DNA of 64,000 bases from contig AQTY01000003.1 in the NCBI GenBank assembly GCA_000372225.1, positions 1 through 64,000 on the forward strand. Reading direction: 5' to 3'. Each line of letters opens with the position of its first letter. Within the stretch, counting starts at the first letter, position 1. A model generated the notes under the pieces. The model was not told where the DNA came from. It was given only the letters and a program-made list of their open reading frames with translations, and did not search any database. A program made the translations under genes and the position numbers. This DNA comes from Candidatus Nitromaritima sp. SCGC AAA288-L16 (GTDB lineage Bacteria; Nitrospinota; Nitrospinia; Nitrospinales; VA-1). Positions 1 through 9,489 of this stretch are shown here, one piece after another.

Positions 1-2065
1 TCCAGCACTTGCATTGTATAATCCAATGTTCATACTCCGTCTTATTTTTTTTTGTTGCATAGACATCTACCCCTTTATCTCCATTTTTAGAACTCGCTAT
101 ATGCTGAACATCATAATTTAAGCTTCTCATTAGATCATAAACATCTCTCTCAAATTTAAACCATTCCGGACGCTTTTTAATATCAGATGGATACACTTCG
201 ACTGTGTACAGTGCTTTAAGTGCAGAACGACTTCTATAAATTACATCACGAACCATTTTCCCAGTTTGATATGGAACGATAAATGTATATTTTTCTGGAA
301 CTTTAATTCCGTAGCGAACGGCTGCTAGCAATCTAGACCCTGAAGGGTTATGACCTTTTGGCAGTCGACGAACATGCCCCACAACTGAATGAGATTTTAT
401 TCCAGTATAACTTAAGTCTTTTGTTAATTTGGCAATATTGGCAGAATGGATATATTTAATTCTAGGAAGATAAACATAGCGAGTAGATTTACTTTTATTT
501 TGTTTTGCAACTCGTTCAAGCTTTTCGGAAAAAACACTTTCTCTTTCTTCAACGACCCAAAAATCTCGAACTATAGTTGCCAGTAATAGTTTAAGACTTA
601 GATCTATTTCTTTATCCGTTTCATCTTGTCCTTCCAGTTCAAACCAACTCGGATACCAACATTTTTCTCTAGGATTAACAAAGTAAATTAAAAAATGATT
701 TTTTTTATTTCTTAGCACAAAACAAATTTCATATCCAAACTCATAGCACTCTATTTTAACAAATGGGCCAACGGCTAATTCTACAACTGCGCCATAAGGT
801 ATAGTCCATTTTTTTTCTCTAACGGCTTCTTCCAAGGTCTCTTCAATACAACTAGTTATATCCTCCAAGGAACTAGTTGCTTTAAAATTTTTCCAACCGC
901 TGTATTTATCTTTTTCATCTCGATAGGGAAGTAAGGTATTCTCGATACTAAATATTGGTATATCCGACCCATTAATTACGTAACCCCACTGCATACGTGC
1001 TTCCATTGGAATATTCTCCCAATATGTATCTAAGGCATCTGAACCATGTGGGTATTTTCGATTAGTAAATTTATCAGGCTCTATTTTTAATTTTTCTATT
1101 GTTGAATTTAAGTTATCCATCCAAGTTAAATATTTTCCGCATTCTGTTGATCTACCTGACATTAAGAATAAAGAAAAAACATCCGATGGGCAGCTCGAAT
1201 TTTCGCCTAATGTATTGTCTTCTAATAATTTTACTAAATAATAATAGAACTCATTAACTGGTATTTCTGTTCCAACAGAAGATAGAAATTGAAAAATTGA
1301 TGCGAAATCAGGGGGACTAGATTTTAAAATATCAATGTATCGACCGATATATTCTGGAAAATCTGTTTTTTGAATTTTTGCAGGCCATTCCTCAAAGTCA
1401 TTAATTAAGGTTTCATTCACCTGGTTTAATAATACTGAAAAGACCTGCACCCAACCTATTGATAACCAGTCAAGCAATTGTAGCTTTCCTTGGTAATGGG
1501 CTTTAATAATCTTAAAGTTAAATATCTCGTAATAGAAAGCATTCCGCTCATAAACGATAGGAGTATGTTGTTTGGCATCGGTCCATCTGCTTATAAAATA
1601 TGACTTCGAATGTGCTGTATTAAAGTGATCTACATAAAATGAACAAATAGTTTTCCCCTTGTGTTCAAAAACTCCTATAAATTTGCCTTTTTCTAAAGAT
1701 TTAAACGCTGGATCACCTTGATGAACACAGACAATAGATCTGTCTGTCGCATTAAACCAGATCTGGAACCTTAGGCAGGAACCGAATGTTCCTGTAAATT
1801 GACTAACAGCTGATCTTGTATTGTCCGGAATTAAACTTTTAATTAGTTTTTTTGAGGGAAGTCGAAATAATAATAATGGGGGATCACCAGCAATAGATAC
1901 TCCATTTAGGTAATGTTCTTTTTCAAGGAGGCTTTTTAAGCTAATAATACTTTCAGATTTTATTTCCTTAAGATCATAGTGGGTTATTTTGGTTTCATTG
2001 ACTGCTTTGATATAACCCTTTTGATGTTCTTTTTGACGTTCCTCCTGATCTCGTAAATCAAACAT
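1..2065 (-). CDS. Large protein with C-terminal Mrr-like nuclease domain (partial, runs off left edge)
   Basis: An open minus-strand frame begins at the ATG at 2065 and stays open to base 1, giving about 688 visible residues with no stop. The first ~620 residues match no family I can name. The last ~50 visible residues read FERDVYDLMRSLNYDV, then GDKGVDVY, then WIIQCKCW. This is the typical Mrr-type PD-(D/E)xK core (hydrophobic helix, acidic D strand, QxK strand) of type IV restriction endonucleases. The domain continues past the edge, so the true C-terminus is unseen. It is probably an accessory defence or DNA-processing gene, since it lies next to a tRNA fragment that looks like an attachment scar. 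The Mrr assignment is fairly secure; the role of the long N-terminal part is unknown. Confidence 0.7.
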   Translation of the reverse strand, partial: MFDLRDQEERQKEHQKGYIKAVNETKITHYDLKEIKSESIISLKSLLEKEHYLNGVSIAGDPPLLLFRLPSKKLIKSLIPDNTRSAVSQFTGTFGSCLRFQIWFNATDRSIVCVHQGDPAFKSLEKGKFIGVFEHKGKTICSFYVDHFNTAHSKSYFISRWTDAKQHTPIVYERNAFYYEIFNFKIIKAHYQGKLQLLDWLSIGWVQVFSVLLNQVNETLINDFEEWPAKIQKTDFPEYIGRYIDILKSSPPDFASIFQFLSSVGTEIPVNEFYYYLVKLLEDNTLGENSSCPSDVFSLFLMSGRSTECGKYLTWMDNLNSTIEKLKIEPDKFTNRKYPHGSDALDTYWENIPMEARMQWGYVINGSDIPIFSIENTLLPYRDEKDKYSGWKNFKATSSLEDITSCIEETLEEAVREKKWTIPYGAVVELAVGPFVKIECYEFGYEICFVLRNKKNHFLIYFVNPREKCWYPSWFELEGQDETDKEIDLSLKLLLATIVRDFWVVEERESVFSEKLERVAKQNKSKSTRYVYLPRIKYIHSANIAKLTKDLSYTGIKSHSVVGHVRRLPKGHNPSGSRLLAAVRYGIKVPEKYTFIVPYQTGKMVRDVIYRSRSALKALYTVEVYPSDIKKRPEWFKFERDVYDLMRSLNYDVQHIASSKNGDKGVDVYATKKNKTEYEHWIIQCKCW

Positions 2066-2525
2066 AAAGTTTATTTTTTAAGCTTGAGGTTAGATTTTTG
2101 GGTAGCCATAAAAACACATTCTATTACAAACATGGCTAGAATGGTTAACTCTGGCGATTTGAAAATTTCTGTCAGGCTACAGATGAGATATAGAATACGC
2201 TTCAGATTCCCAGTTTTTGGGGGTGGCAGCATCAGAAAACTGAAAAAGGGACCTTAGGTATCAGATATAAAAAATACCTTATTAAAACCCCCAAAAACCA
2301 TAGGGCACAGAGACACAAGACGCAGATATGGCCCCTATCCACCCTCCTCTGTATACAACCTTACCTACTGAACCAAACAATAAACCCTTTGATTAGTCAC
2401 AGTTACAGATTAGGTTTTGCATAAACAACACATATGTAATTAAGATATTCAGGGGCTATATAGGGGCTGGGAAACGGAAGAAAAACGAGCTAGGCCAGTT
2501 ATATGACCTAACCCTTTATATTATA
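2066..2525. other. Intergenic stretch without a recognisable gene
   Basis: About 460 bases between the start of the Mrr-like gene and the tRNA fragment. I see no open frame of useful length and no convincing terminator. A short direct repeat of the kind ggggctat occurs near 2453-2470. The stretch may be decayed island DNA. Confidence 0.4.
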
Positions 2526-2580
<55 letters not shown>

Positions 2581-2588
2581 CTTGACGG

Positions 2589-3287
2589 TTAACCTTGGTG
2601 TTTAGTGTGATTTAAAAGTTTATGTATCAGTTGGTTAAGTTGATTAAATTGACCTTGGACATTTATCCAATAATCGTCTTCAACCAATATTGGGATATGC
2701 TCTATTTCTGTAAACTTAAACATAAAATTCTCATCATAAAGTTCAGAATTGCTATCTAGTTCGGGATGCAGGCACTCACCCTCACTTATATCCCCCTCAG
2801 AAAAGGTACCCGAAACCCTAACTAAATCATCTTTCTTTAACTCCAGAAGAATTGTTTCAAAATACTTAGTCAAATTCAAATCCCATATTTTATTTCCATG
2901 TCCAATGTTCACCTCAAAACCAATTTCTCCAGCATCTGGCATAGTCACATCATCAACATAACCAAACCAATTTTTTTTGGGTCCTGTAGCATCGAACGTT
3001 GAATTAGCACACAGCTTTTTATTTACATCAATCCAGGTTAGTTTCTTTTTAGCATTGGTATAATCTGAAGTAAGTTTCGATTTAGTTTCTTTGATAAGTT
3101 GAGTGAAATATTTTTGACTGGGAGGTCCAAAATCAAGTACATCATAACGTCTATCAATTTTTTTTTTCTCTCCATCAATAACCGCATATTCAATTTTATT
3201 GAAATATGCCAACGATAAGAAAATTATCCCTAACCCAAAACTAGATTCGAATAAAAATTTTAAAATTTTAAACAAAAAAACCTTCAT
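2589..3287 (-). CDS. Hypothetical protein with one N-terminal membrane segment
   Basis: I chose the start at 3287 (MKVFLFKILKFLF), 232 residues, because AGGAAA lies 6 bases upstream; a longer frame starts at 3392 without a good ribosome site. Residues 1-30 form a signal anchor, followed by a basic linker and a soluble region. The segment around residues 100-190 has strand-rich stretches such as DDLVRVSGTF that are reminiscent of an OB-like fold, but this is only an impression. No catalytic motif is visible. The stop lies 8 bases from the tRNA-Arg fragment, so the gene is probably part of, or next to, a tRNA-targeted insertion. Function unknown. Confidence 0.6.
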   Translation of the reverse strand: MKVFLFKILKFLFESSFGLGIIFLSLAYFNKIEYAVIDGEKKKIDRRYDVLDFGPPSQKYFTQLIKETKSKLTSDYTNAKKKLTWIDVNKKLCANSTFDATGPKKNWFGYVDDVTMPDAGEIGFEVNIGHGNKIWDLNLTKYFETILLELKKDDLVRVSGTFSEGDISEGECLHPELDSNSELYDENFMFKFTEIEHIPILVEDDYWINVQGQFNQLNQLIHKLLNHTKHQG

Positions 3288-3475
3288 GGTTATTTTCCTA
3301 GTCTGTGTCTGTGGATTGTACCAAAAAGTGAGCTTTTGTAAGTTGAATGTTTTTGCATGACCATTCCCTTCAATGGTTGGCAATGTGGCCATTTTATGCT
3401 AGTTGGCGGGGATGGGCAAGGTGAGGAGGGAATGAGAGTATAATTCTCTTAAACGATTAAATGAGGAGGCCGGCA

Positions 3476-3694
3476 ATGAAAAAATATCTATTTAGTTTAG
3501 GAATAATGTTAGTTGGTGCGGGATTGATATTCGTGTTGATGCATAGGGAGGTAAGTGCGGTTGGTAGAAAGCAAATGCATTGTGAATATTTCAGAGATGG
3601 TGGTTTTAATAGCCAAAAGGCCACCTATTGCAAAATAAAAGACCTTACTTGTACTTCATTAAACATGGGTGGGGTTAGTTGCGTGAAGAGTTGA
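3476..3694 (+). CDS. Small membrane-anchored or exported hypothetical protein
   Basis: 72 residues from the ATG at 3476, which follows a strong GAGGAGG ribosome site. A TATAAT box is present at 3439-3444. Residues 1-25 form a hydrophobic signal or anchor (MKKYLFSLGIMLVGAG). The short remainder has four cysteines (CEYF, YCKIK, LTCTS, VSCVKS), compatible with two disulfides outside the cytoplasm. No family recognised. Confidence 0.6.
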   Translation: MKKYLFSLGIMLVGAGLIFVLMHREVSAVGRKQMHCEYFRDGGFNSQKATYCKIKDLTCTSLNMGGVSCVKS

Positions 3695-4051
3695 ATGTTT
3701 AAATAAAGGAAGATGTACTACAAGTTAAAAATTGGTTTAATACGTGCGCAGGAACTATTTATGGAGAGAAGATGATTTTCTTTGGGGGTGGGGGCCTTCA
3801 TTTTTCCAACTGGCGCGGAAGAAATATTGAGTACTTCATTATGACACGAATGGCGCTGGGCATGCAAACCTACGGAGCTGGCAAACTATCACCCACGCCA
3901 CGAGATCCCCCGTAATCCCGATTAATCCCGCAAGAGGTGGGACGAGAAATAAATAGCTGCCCAGGTCATGTCGTCGGACACGCAAGGATCATTGTGAAGT
4001 AAGAACAGTCCTAAATCTTTAAAATTCATACTAGAGACCGTCACTTCTAGT
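3695..4051. other. Intergenic stretch without a recognisable gene
   Basis: About 350 bases with no long open frame. Base composition near 3840-3960 is more GC-rich than its surroundings, which could mark a remnant of foreign DNA, but I recognise no protein fragment or RNA in it. Confidence 0.35.
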
Positions 4052-4435
4052 TTATTTTTTTGAGTATTGCATCAACTCAATTTCATATTTATCTGGATCT
4101 TCAGTAAAAATAAACCGCGTTCCATTCTCCGCTTCGATTGGACCTTCCGTAATGGAAACCCCCTCCTCTTCTAATTTGGTCATGCACCATTCAAGGTCTT
4201 CGACTTGAAATGCCAAATGTACCAAGTCTTCTGGGACCTCAATATTTCCGCTGCCGGAGAAGGAACACAATTCAAGTTCGCAGTTTGTCCCGGGAAAGCG
4301 CAAAAATACAAGCTGTGAACCGCGAGGAGATATTTTACGCTCAACAATTTCCATGCCCAGAATACCATTATAAAAATTAATAGAGCGATCCATATCATGA
4401 ACCCGAAACCGAGTATGCAGATACCTTTTCAGCAC
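4052..4435 (-). CDS. gloA: VOC-family protein, lactoylglutathione lyase (glyoxalase I)-like
   Basis: 127 residues, the usual length for single-domain glyoxalase I. Two beta-alpha-beta-beta-beta modules are visible. All four expected metal ligands can be placed: His in LHTRFRV (residue 7), Glu in CELELC, His in LVHLAF and Glu in YEIELM near the C-terminus. The N-terminal DMDRSINFYNGILGM motif is typical of GloA. The family converts the methylglyoxal-glutathione hemithioacetal to lactoylglutathione. Its first codons overlap the end of the upstream phosphohexomutase gene by 7 bases, so the two are co-transcribed. A related VOC activity (for example an epimerase) cannot be excluded. Confidence 0.75.
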   Translation of the reverse strand: MLKRYLHTRFRVHDMDRSINFYNGILGMEIVERKISPRGSQLVFLRFPGTNCELELCSFSGSGNIEVPEDLVHLAFQVEDLEWCMTKLEEEGVSITEGPIEAENGTRFIFTEDPDKYEIELMQYSKK

Positions 4436-5814
4436 AATTCCTGTCCAAGGGTAACGGTGGGTTCATATTTGGATATTGCTTTACGAACTAGAGAAATGAT
4501 TTCATCAAGCCGCTCTGTATTATTTGCTTCAAATCTGAAAACAATAACTGGCTGCGTATTTGAAGCACGTATTAAAGCCCATCCTTTATCAAAATTAACT
4601 CTAGCTCCATCAATATCAATCACATCGTATTTGTTGCTAAAACTTTCTGTAAGTTCACGAACTATTTCAAATTTTCGATCATCAGGACAATCAACTCGTA
4701 TTTCTGGAGTTGCTGCAGTTTTTGGAACATCGAGAAGCATCTCTGAAACTTTTACCTTGGAAGATGCAACTATCTGAAGAATCCTGCATGCCGCATAAAT
4801 AGCGTCATCGAACCCGTAATAGGAGTCTGCAAAACAGACATGGCCGCTCATTTCACCTGCTAGTAACGCGTTGGTTTCCTGCATTTTCTTTTTAATCAGG
4901 GAATGACCAGCAGCAGACATGACTGCTGTTCCACCATGTTCCTCAATGTCTTTGAAAAGGTTTTGCGAACACTTGACCTCACCTACGACAGTTGCACCAG
5001 GATTCCGTTTGAGTATATCCCGTGCAAATAACATCAAAAGCTGATCGCCCCACAGCATGTTTCCCTTTTCATCTACAATACCAATCCTGTCCGCGTCACC
5101 ATCGAATCCGATCCCAAGCTCCGCTCCCTCTCCTTTTACTTTGTCAATAAGATCCACCATGTTCTTTGCCACAGTTGGATCCGGGTGATGGTTGGGGAAG
5201 TCTCCGTCGGGCTCACAATATAGTTCAGTAATATTTGCACCTATTCGGTTTAAAAGTTTAGGACCTACGATCCCAAAGCACCCATTTCCTCCGTCGACCA
5301 CAACCTTAACTGAGCGGGAAATATTAACCGAACTACTGACATCTTTGATATAATCTTCCAAGATATTTGCATGGCTCAACTTACCCACTCCAAATTCAAA
5401 TTCATTTAAATTGATAAGCCTTCGCAACTCCTGAATACGATCTCCGTACAAACTGTGCAGACCGTGACTGATTTTAAATCCGTTGAACTCTGGTGGGTTA
5501 TGGCTTCCCGTGATCATCACTCCACCATCTGGTTTTAAATGATACAAAGAAAAATACGCCACTGGAGTTGGAACCAAGCCTATATCTATGACATCGCACC
5601 CGGTAGAATTCAATCCACGGATAAGGCTATCTCTGAAAGGGATGGAGCTGCCTCTCATGTCATACCCAACCGTAAGAGTTTTCCCCCCGTTTCTCCGAAT
5701 ATAGGTACCTATACCTTTGCCAATTCGTTCTGTGGAATCTGGGGTCAAATCTTTATCCACTAAACCGCGGATATCGTATTCTCTAAAAATCTGTGGATTG
5801 ATAGTTTCCGTCAT
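4429..5814 (-). CDS. Phosphomannomutase/phosphoglucomutase (alpha-D-phosphohexomutase)
   Basis: 461 residues, full length for the AlgC/ManB type. Visible landmarks in order are: the N-terminal REYDIRGL; the phosphoserine loop TGSHNPPEFNGFK near residue 103; the Mg loop DGDADRIG near 242; the sugar loop GEMSGH near 318; and the phosphate-binding loop RASNTQPV near 425. The enzyme interconverts hexose 1- and 6-phosphates for nucleotide-sugar and cell-envelope synthesis. It is the first gene of a two-gene unit with the glyoxalase-like gene. Whether mannose or glucose phosphate is preferred cannot be read from the sequence. Confidence 0.92.
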   Translation of the reverse strand: MTETINPQIFREYDIRGLVDKDLTPDSTERIGKGIGTYIRRNGGKTLTVGYDMRGSSIPFRDSLIRGLNSTGCDVIDIGLVPTPVAYFSLYHLKPDGGVMITGSHNPPEFNGFKISHGLHSLYGDRIQELRRLINLNEFEFGVGKLSHANILEDYIKDVSSSVNISRSVKVVVDGGNGCFGIVGPKLLNRIGANITELYCEPDGDFPNHHPDPTVAKNMVDLIDKVKGEGAELGIGFDGDADRIGIVDEKGNMLWGDQLLMLFARDILKRNPGATVVGEVKCSQNLFKDIEEHGGTAVMSAAGHSLIKKKMQETNALLAGEMSGHVCFADSYYGFDDAIYAACRILQIVASSKVKVSEMLLDVPKTAATPEIRVDCPDDRKFEIVRELTESFSNKYDVIDIDGARVNFDKGWALIRASNTQPVIVFRFEANNTERLDEIISLVRKAISKYEPTVTLGQELC

Positions 5815-5890
5815 AATTTTTTCTTAAAATTTTTTTGATGTTTATTACGTTTAGCACTGAGATCCATTTCTTATTTTTCTTTATTAATTT

Positions 5891-6688
5891 TTAGTAAGGG
5901 TTCTGAGCAAAGCCTCCATCCACTGTAAAATTCGAAGCAGTGATCCAACCTGACAAATCGGAAGCTAGAAAAAGAACCAAACCTGTAACATCGTTAGGAA
6001 CTCCCATCCGTTTAAGTAATAATGTTTCAGCTGAGGAAGTCTGCATTTCATCAACTATACCCTGCAAGTCATTTCCTGACTTCTCAGCGATATTCTTAGC
6101 CACATCATCCCAGGACTTTGACCAAACAGGTCCCGGAGAAATCGAATTGACTAATACTTTATCTTTAGCAAGGGTGCGTGCTAGAGAAATAGTCAAGTTG
6201 CATAGCCCTGCCTTCACAGCACTATAATGAGGGAACACATCTCCAGGACGACTTGCCGCAACAGACGTAATATTTATAATCCTTGCTGATTCTGATTGTC
6301 TTAAGGATGAACTAAAAAGGCGACAGGTTCTCACAGCTGACATGAGATTAACATCAAACGCCTCTTGCCAGTCTTCATCGCTAAGTTCGAAAAACCCCGC
6401 CAGTTTCTGAATCGACCCGACATTATTAATAAGAATATCAACCCCTCCCATTGCGGAGATCGCTTTATTATGAAACGTTTGAATGTCATTTGATTTAGAA
6501 AAATCAGCCGAATAAAAAAAATGCCCTGCCCCAGAAATCTCACTTTCGATGGCGCTAAGTCGTTCTCTATTGCGTGCGGACCCTGCAACAAGTGCTCCCG
6601 CCTCACCAAAGGCCAAAGCTAAACTCCTCCCTATACCTTCACTCACACCTGTAATGACTACTTTGCGATTTTTTAAATTTATATCCAT
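5891..6688 (-). CDS. Short-chain dehydrogenase/reductase (SDR), 3-oxoacyl-ACP reductase-like
   Basis: 265 residues, a classical SDR. The N-terminal TGVSEGIG is the TGxxxGxG cofactor loop; NNVG follows at about residue 88. The catalytic Ser lies in INITSVAAS, with YSAVK (Tyr-x-x-x-Lys) about 14 residues later. The C-terminus ends with the usual FTVDGGF. Arg39 after the second strand suggests NADP(H). The substrate is not predictable; many such paralogues act on sugars, alcohols or ketoacyl chains. It stands alone between the phosphohexomutase and a divergent membrane protein. Confidence 0.85.
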   Translation of the reverse strand: MDINLKNRKVVITGVSEGIGRSLALAFGEAGALVAGSARNRERLSAIESEISGAGHFFYSADFSKSNDIQTFHNKAISAMGGVDILINNVGSIQKLAGFFELSDEDWQEAFDVNLMSAVRTCRLFSSSLRQSESARIINITSVAASRPGDVFPHYSAVKAGLCNLTISLARTLAKDKVLVNSISPGPVWSKSWDDVAKNIAEKSGNDLQGIVDEMQTSSAETLLLKRMGVPNDVTGLVLFLASDLSGWITASNFTVDGGFAQNPY

Positions 6689-6739
6689 GCTAGAATTCTT
6701 CTCTTTTTAAAATATCAACTACTTTTCCATGTTGGATTC

Positions 6740-7093
6740 ATGGCAACTGAATTATTTCCAAATCTTTCATCGTCACCATCTCTGATTTGGCTTGTCCCAG
6801 CGATCGGGTTTCATGTTGTAAATATATTTTTGGGCGTCTTCATGGCATTCCAAAAAAAAACTCCCGCCATTATTAGGGTACATGGCTTTTTATATTTTGG
6901 AGTTCTTATCTGCCTGATTAGCTTCCTTGCAATGAATCAAATACACGGAGAAAACACAATCTGGGACTACTTAGTTTTTGCCTACTTTATCACACTCGTA
7001 CCTTTCAGCAAACGATGGGACACCCTTATACACGCGTTCATTACCTTGGTCGGGTTAACGCTTCTACCTGTCCTCATTATTCTACAAATGTGA
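6740..7093 (+). CDS. Small polytopic membrane protein, unknown function
   Basis: 117 residues with four hydrophobic segments (about 15-37, 44-62, 74-92 and 97-115). Charged residues are confined to short loops such as QKKTPAIIR and SKRWD. No catalytic motif is visible. It is transcribed divergently from the SDR gene, whose start is only about 50 bases away. Function unknown. Confidence 0.6.
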   Translation: MATELFPNLSSSPSLIWLVPAIGFHVVNIFLGVFMAFQKKTPAIIRVHGFLYFGVLICLISFLAMNQIHGENTIWDYLVFAYFITLVPFSKRWDTLIHAFITLVGLTLLPVLIILQM

Positions 7094-7176
7094 AAAACAG
7101 AACCGAAGTAAAGGGGAAAAAATACTCCACAATTTTTGTTGTTATCTTGGAGGTTTAGATAGATGTGGCGAGAAGT

Positions 7177-7545
7177 TTAATCCTGGATTCCTGCTTTGAT
7201 GGTAACATGTCCAAAAACCTTAGTACGACATCCTAGCCTTTGGTGGGGTTCCAATCTATGAATTTTTTCAAAGAGAGTTTGCTCACTTACATTTTCAAGT
7301 GGGGTTGGTTCTATAACGCATTTACCACAAATACCCATTCCCCGGCAATTTAATTGAGAGTTAAGCCCTTTGTATAAGTCGACATCCTGAAACAAAGCAG
7401 ACTTTCTTAAATTGGCACCGTAACCCAATTTATACTCCTTAGTCTCACCTGTCTCTTCATTAGTTATCGTAACCTTGGGCATTTTATTTAAAATCTCGAT
7501 TACAAAAAAATCATAATTAGGATTAGAAAGAGGTTCATTTTGCAC
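7177..7545 (-). CDS. [2Fe-2S] ferredoxin-type protein
   Basis: 122 residues. It has the plant-type ferredoxin pattern C-x5-C-x2-C (NCRGMGICGKC) followed by a fourth cysteine in RLGCRTKV about 37 residues later, which would hold one [2Fe-2S] cluster. A shorter start at MPKVTI (7482) matches the usual family N-terminus, but the start at 7545 has a GAGG ribosome site, so I keep it. The gene lies 58 bases after cysN in the same direction. It may supply electrons to sulfur or another redox reaction, but that link rests on position only. Confidence 0.8.
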   Translation of the reverse strand: MQNEPLSNPNYDFFVIEILNKMPKVTITNEETGETKEYKLGYGANLRKSALFQDVDLYKGLNSQLNCRGMGICGKCVIEPTPLENVSEQTLFEKIHRLEPHQRLGCRTKVFGHVTIKAGIQD

Positions 7546-7603
7546 CTCATCTAATAAAAGTCAATCGTTTTCAAAAAGCCTGAGTAAAAAAATCCGTTGT
7601 CTA

Positions 7604-9430
7604 TCAAATGGAATAATTATGACCTGCAAAAATTTTTTTATTTTTTAGATAGTTATAAATCGTATTAGCCGCTTCACTTTCTTTTTCTGCCTCAGCTATC
7701 GATAGTCTAATGTCACAATTTTCAGTCATCTCTTTATCATCAGTAACAAAAATTTCAACAACTTGACGGGGTTCTACCAATAAGCGAAGATCTGTGTGGT
7801 CCTCTTGGTTAAAAACATTGGATGTCGATATAACTACATGACCTGCATCAAGAAACAGTTTTGCCACTTCACCAAAGCGGCGTAACACTTCACCTTCTTG
7901 CTTTTTCTGCTGGGACCCAATATCTGCAGAAACACCCAAAGCAACATTACGACCATCCAAAAGGTAACTCTGAAAATTAAGTTCAAAAAGTTTTCTCTCA
8001 AGATATTTAGCTAATTTAGCCTTACCCACACCAGACTCTCCTACGATCAATATCAAAGTCGATTGATGCCCGTTTCTATAAGCTCTCTCTTCTAGTTTAA
8101 TATCACTTTTAAGCCAATGAAAATCCCGGTTGCGGACTTCATCACGCAAACGATCACTCTTACTTGGTGTGTATGTAGTAATGATCCCTCCGCCGCACAC
8201 ATCGTATTCATCGACTAAAACAAATCGACCAGTAGTTGGAATCGAGCCAAACAGATCAAAAGTCACCGGGGTAACAGTACGCAGCGTAACTTCGGCAACA
8301 TCATTTTTGGCTAAAAATTCCTGGCCTTCAAGTGTTTCTAATGTCGAGGCGTCTACCACTTTTTTAAACTCCACGATCTCGCAGGGTACTTCTTGGGTAG
8401 TTAGTTTCAATGTATAGGTTCTTCCTTTTTCAAGATGGCGCTTACCCATCCAAAAAACGTTGACGTCAAACGTAGTAGAAACAATCGGCAGATCGGATTT
8501 GAGAGTAGCAACATCACCACGCTCCACAAAAATCTGTTCCTCAAGAGTAAAACCTATTGACTCAGAAGCCTTGGCTTCTATAGGCTGGTTCTCCACACTC
8601 CATGCCTCAATAGTTTTAATCACCCCTATCTTGTTTGAAGGTGAAAAAACTAATTGGTCGCCTACGTTAACCGTTCCCGACTCAACTCTGCCAGAAATTA
8701 TTCTACGCTCATCAAATTTGTAAACATCCTGTACTGGAAAACGAAATGGTAGGTGCGTCGGTGGTTGTTTTTCTGTGAATTGATCTAGCATACTAAGAAT
8801 ACTCGGTCCTTTATACCAAGGTATTTCTCCACTAGTTTTGGCAATATTAATTCCCAATTTGGCAGAAACAGGAATAAATTCTCTAGCCTCGATACCCATT
8901 GAGCCAAGAAACTTCGTATATTCAGCTTTAATCTTGTAATAAACCTCGGGGTCGTAGTCGACTAAATCCATCTTGTTAACAACCACAGCCACCTGAGTCA
9001 ACCCAAGTAATTTAAGAATATACCCATGACGACGCGACTGTTCTTGAATCCCCTCGTATGCATCAATCAGCAGTAAAGCTGACTCAGCATTAGCCGCGCC
9101 TGTAACCATATTCTTTAAAAACTCCTTGTGCCCAGGAGCATCAATGATCACATATCGTCTTTTTTGTGTATTGAAAAATATTTGTGACGTGTCAATTGTG
9201 ATTCCTTGTTCCTGCTCTTCTTCCAACGCATCAAGAAGGAACGCGAATTCAAATTCCTTGCCCTGACGTTTGCAAATATCCTTCACAAAATCTAGTTTGC
9301 CGGTAGGCAAACTGTCCGTGTCAGACATGAGGCGACCAACCAAGGTTGACTTACCATGATCCACATGACCCACAATGACCAACTTCATCAAACGACTATT
9401 AAATATATTAGCCTTACCGTTATCACTCAT
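7604..9430 (-). CDS. cysN: Sulfate adenylyltransferase subunit 1 with C-terminal APS-kinase-like domain
   Basis: 608 residues. Residues 1-230 are a translation-factor GTPase with P-loop GHVDHGKS, DAPGH and NKMD. Beta-barrel domains follow to about 430. The remaining ~170 residues resemble APS kinase: a P-loop GESGVGKA and an LDGRNVALG segment. GTP hydrolysis by CysN drives CysD-catalysed formation of adenosine phosphosulfate from sulfate and ATP; a CysNC fusion would also phosphorylate it. The kinase part departs from the usual GxSGxGKS/T and LDGDN motifs, so kinase activity is uncertain. It follows cysD by 59 bases. Confidence 0.92.
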   Translation of the reverse strand: MSDNGKANIFNSRLMKLVIVGHVDHGKSTLVGRLMSDTDSLPTGKLDFVKDICKRQGKEFEFAFLLDALEEEQEQGITIDTSQIFFNTQKRRYVIIDAPGHKEFLKNMVTGAANAESALLLIDAYEGIQEQSRRHGYILKLLGLTQVAVVVNKMDLVDYDPEVYYKIKAEYTKFLGSMGIEAREFIPVSAKLGINIAKTSGEIPWYKGPSILSMLDQFTEKQPPTHLPFRFPVQDVYKFDERRIISGRVESGTVNVGDQLVFSPSNKIGVIKTIEAWSVENQPIEAKASESIGFTLEEQIFVERGDVATLKSDLPIVSTTFDVNVFWMGKRHLEKGRTYTLKLTTQEVPCEIVEFKKVVDASTLETLEGQEFLAKNDVAEVTLRTVTPVTFDLFGSIPTTGRFVLVDEYDVCGGGIITTYTPSKSDRLRDEVRNRDFHWLKSDIKLEERAYRNGHQSTLILIVGESGVGKAKLAKYLERKLFELNFQSYLLDGRNVALGVSADIGSQQKKQEGEVLRRFGEVAKLFLDAGHVVISTSNVFNQEDHTDLRLLVEPRQVVEIFVTDDKEMTENCDIRLSIAEAEKESEAANTIYNYLKNKKIFAGHNYSI

Positions 9431-9489
9431 AATTACTCTATTACTCTTTACTTTGATTTTGACTAGGAGGGGCGAGCATCTATTTTAAA

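Noticed and set aside
2749..2961. Plus-strand open frame of 70 codons
   Set aside because: It lies inside the minus-strand 2589-3287 gene, has no ribosome site and looks like a shadow frame.
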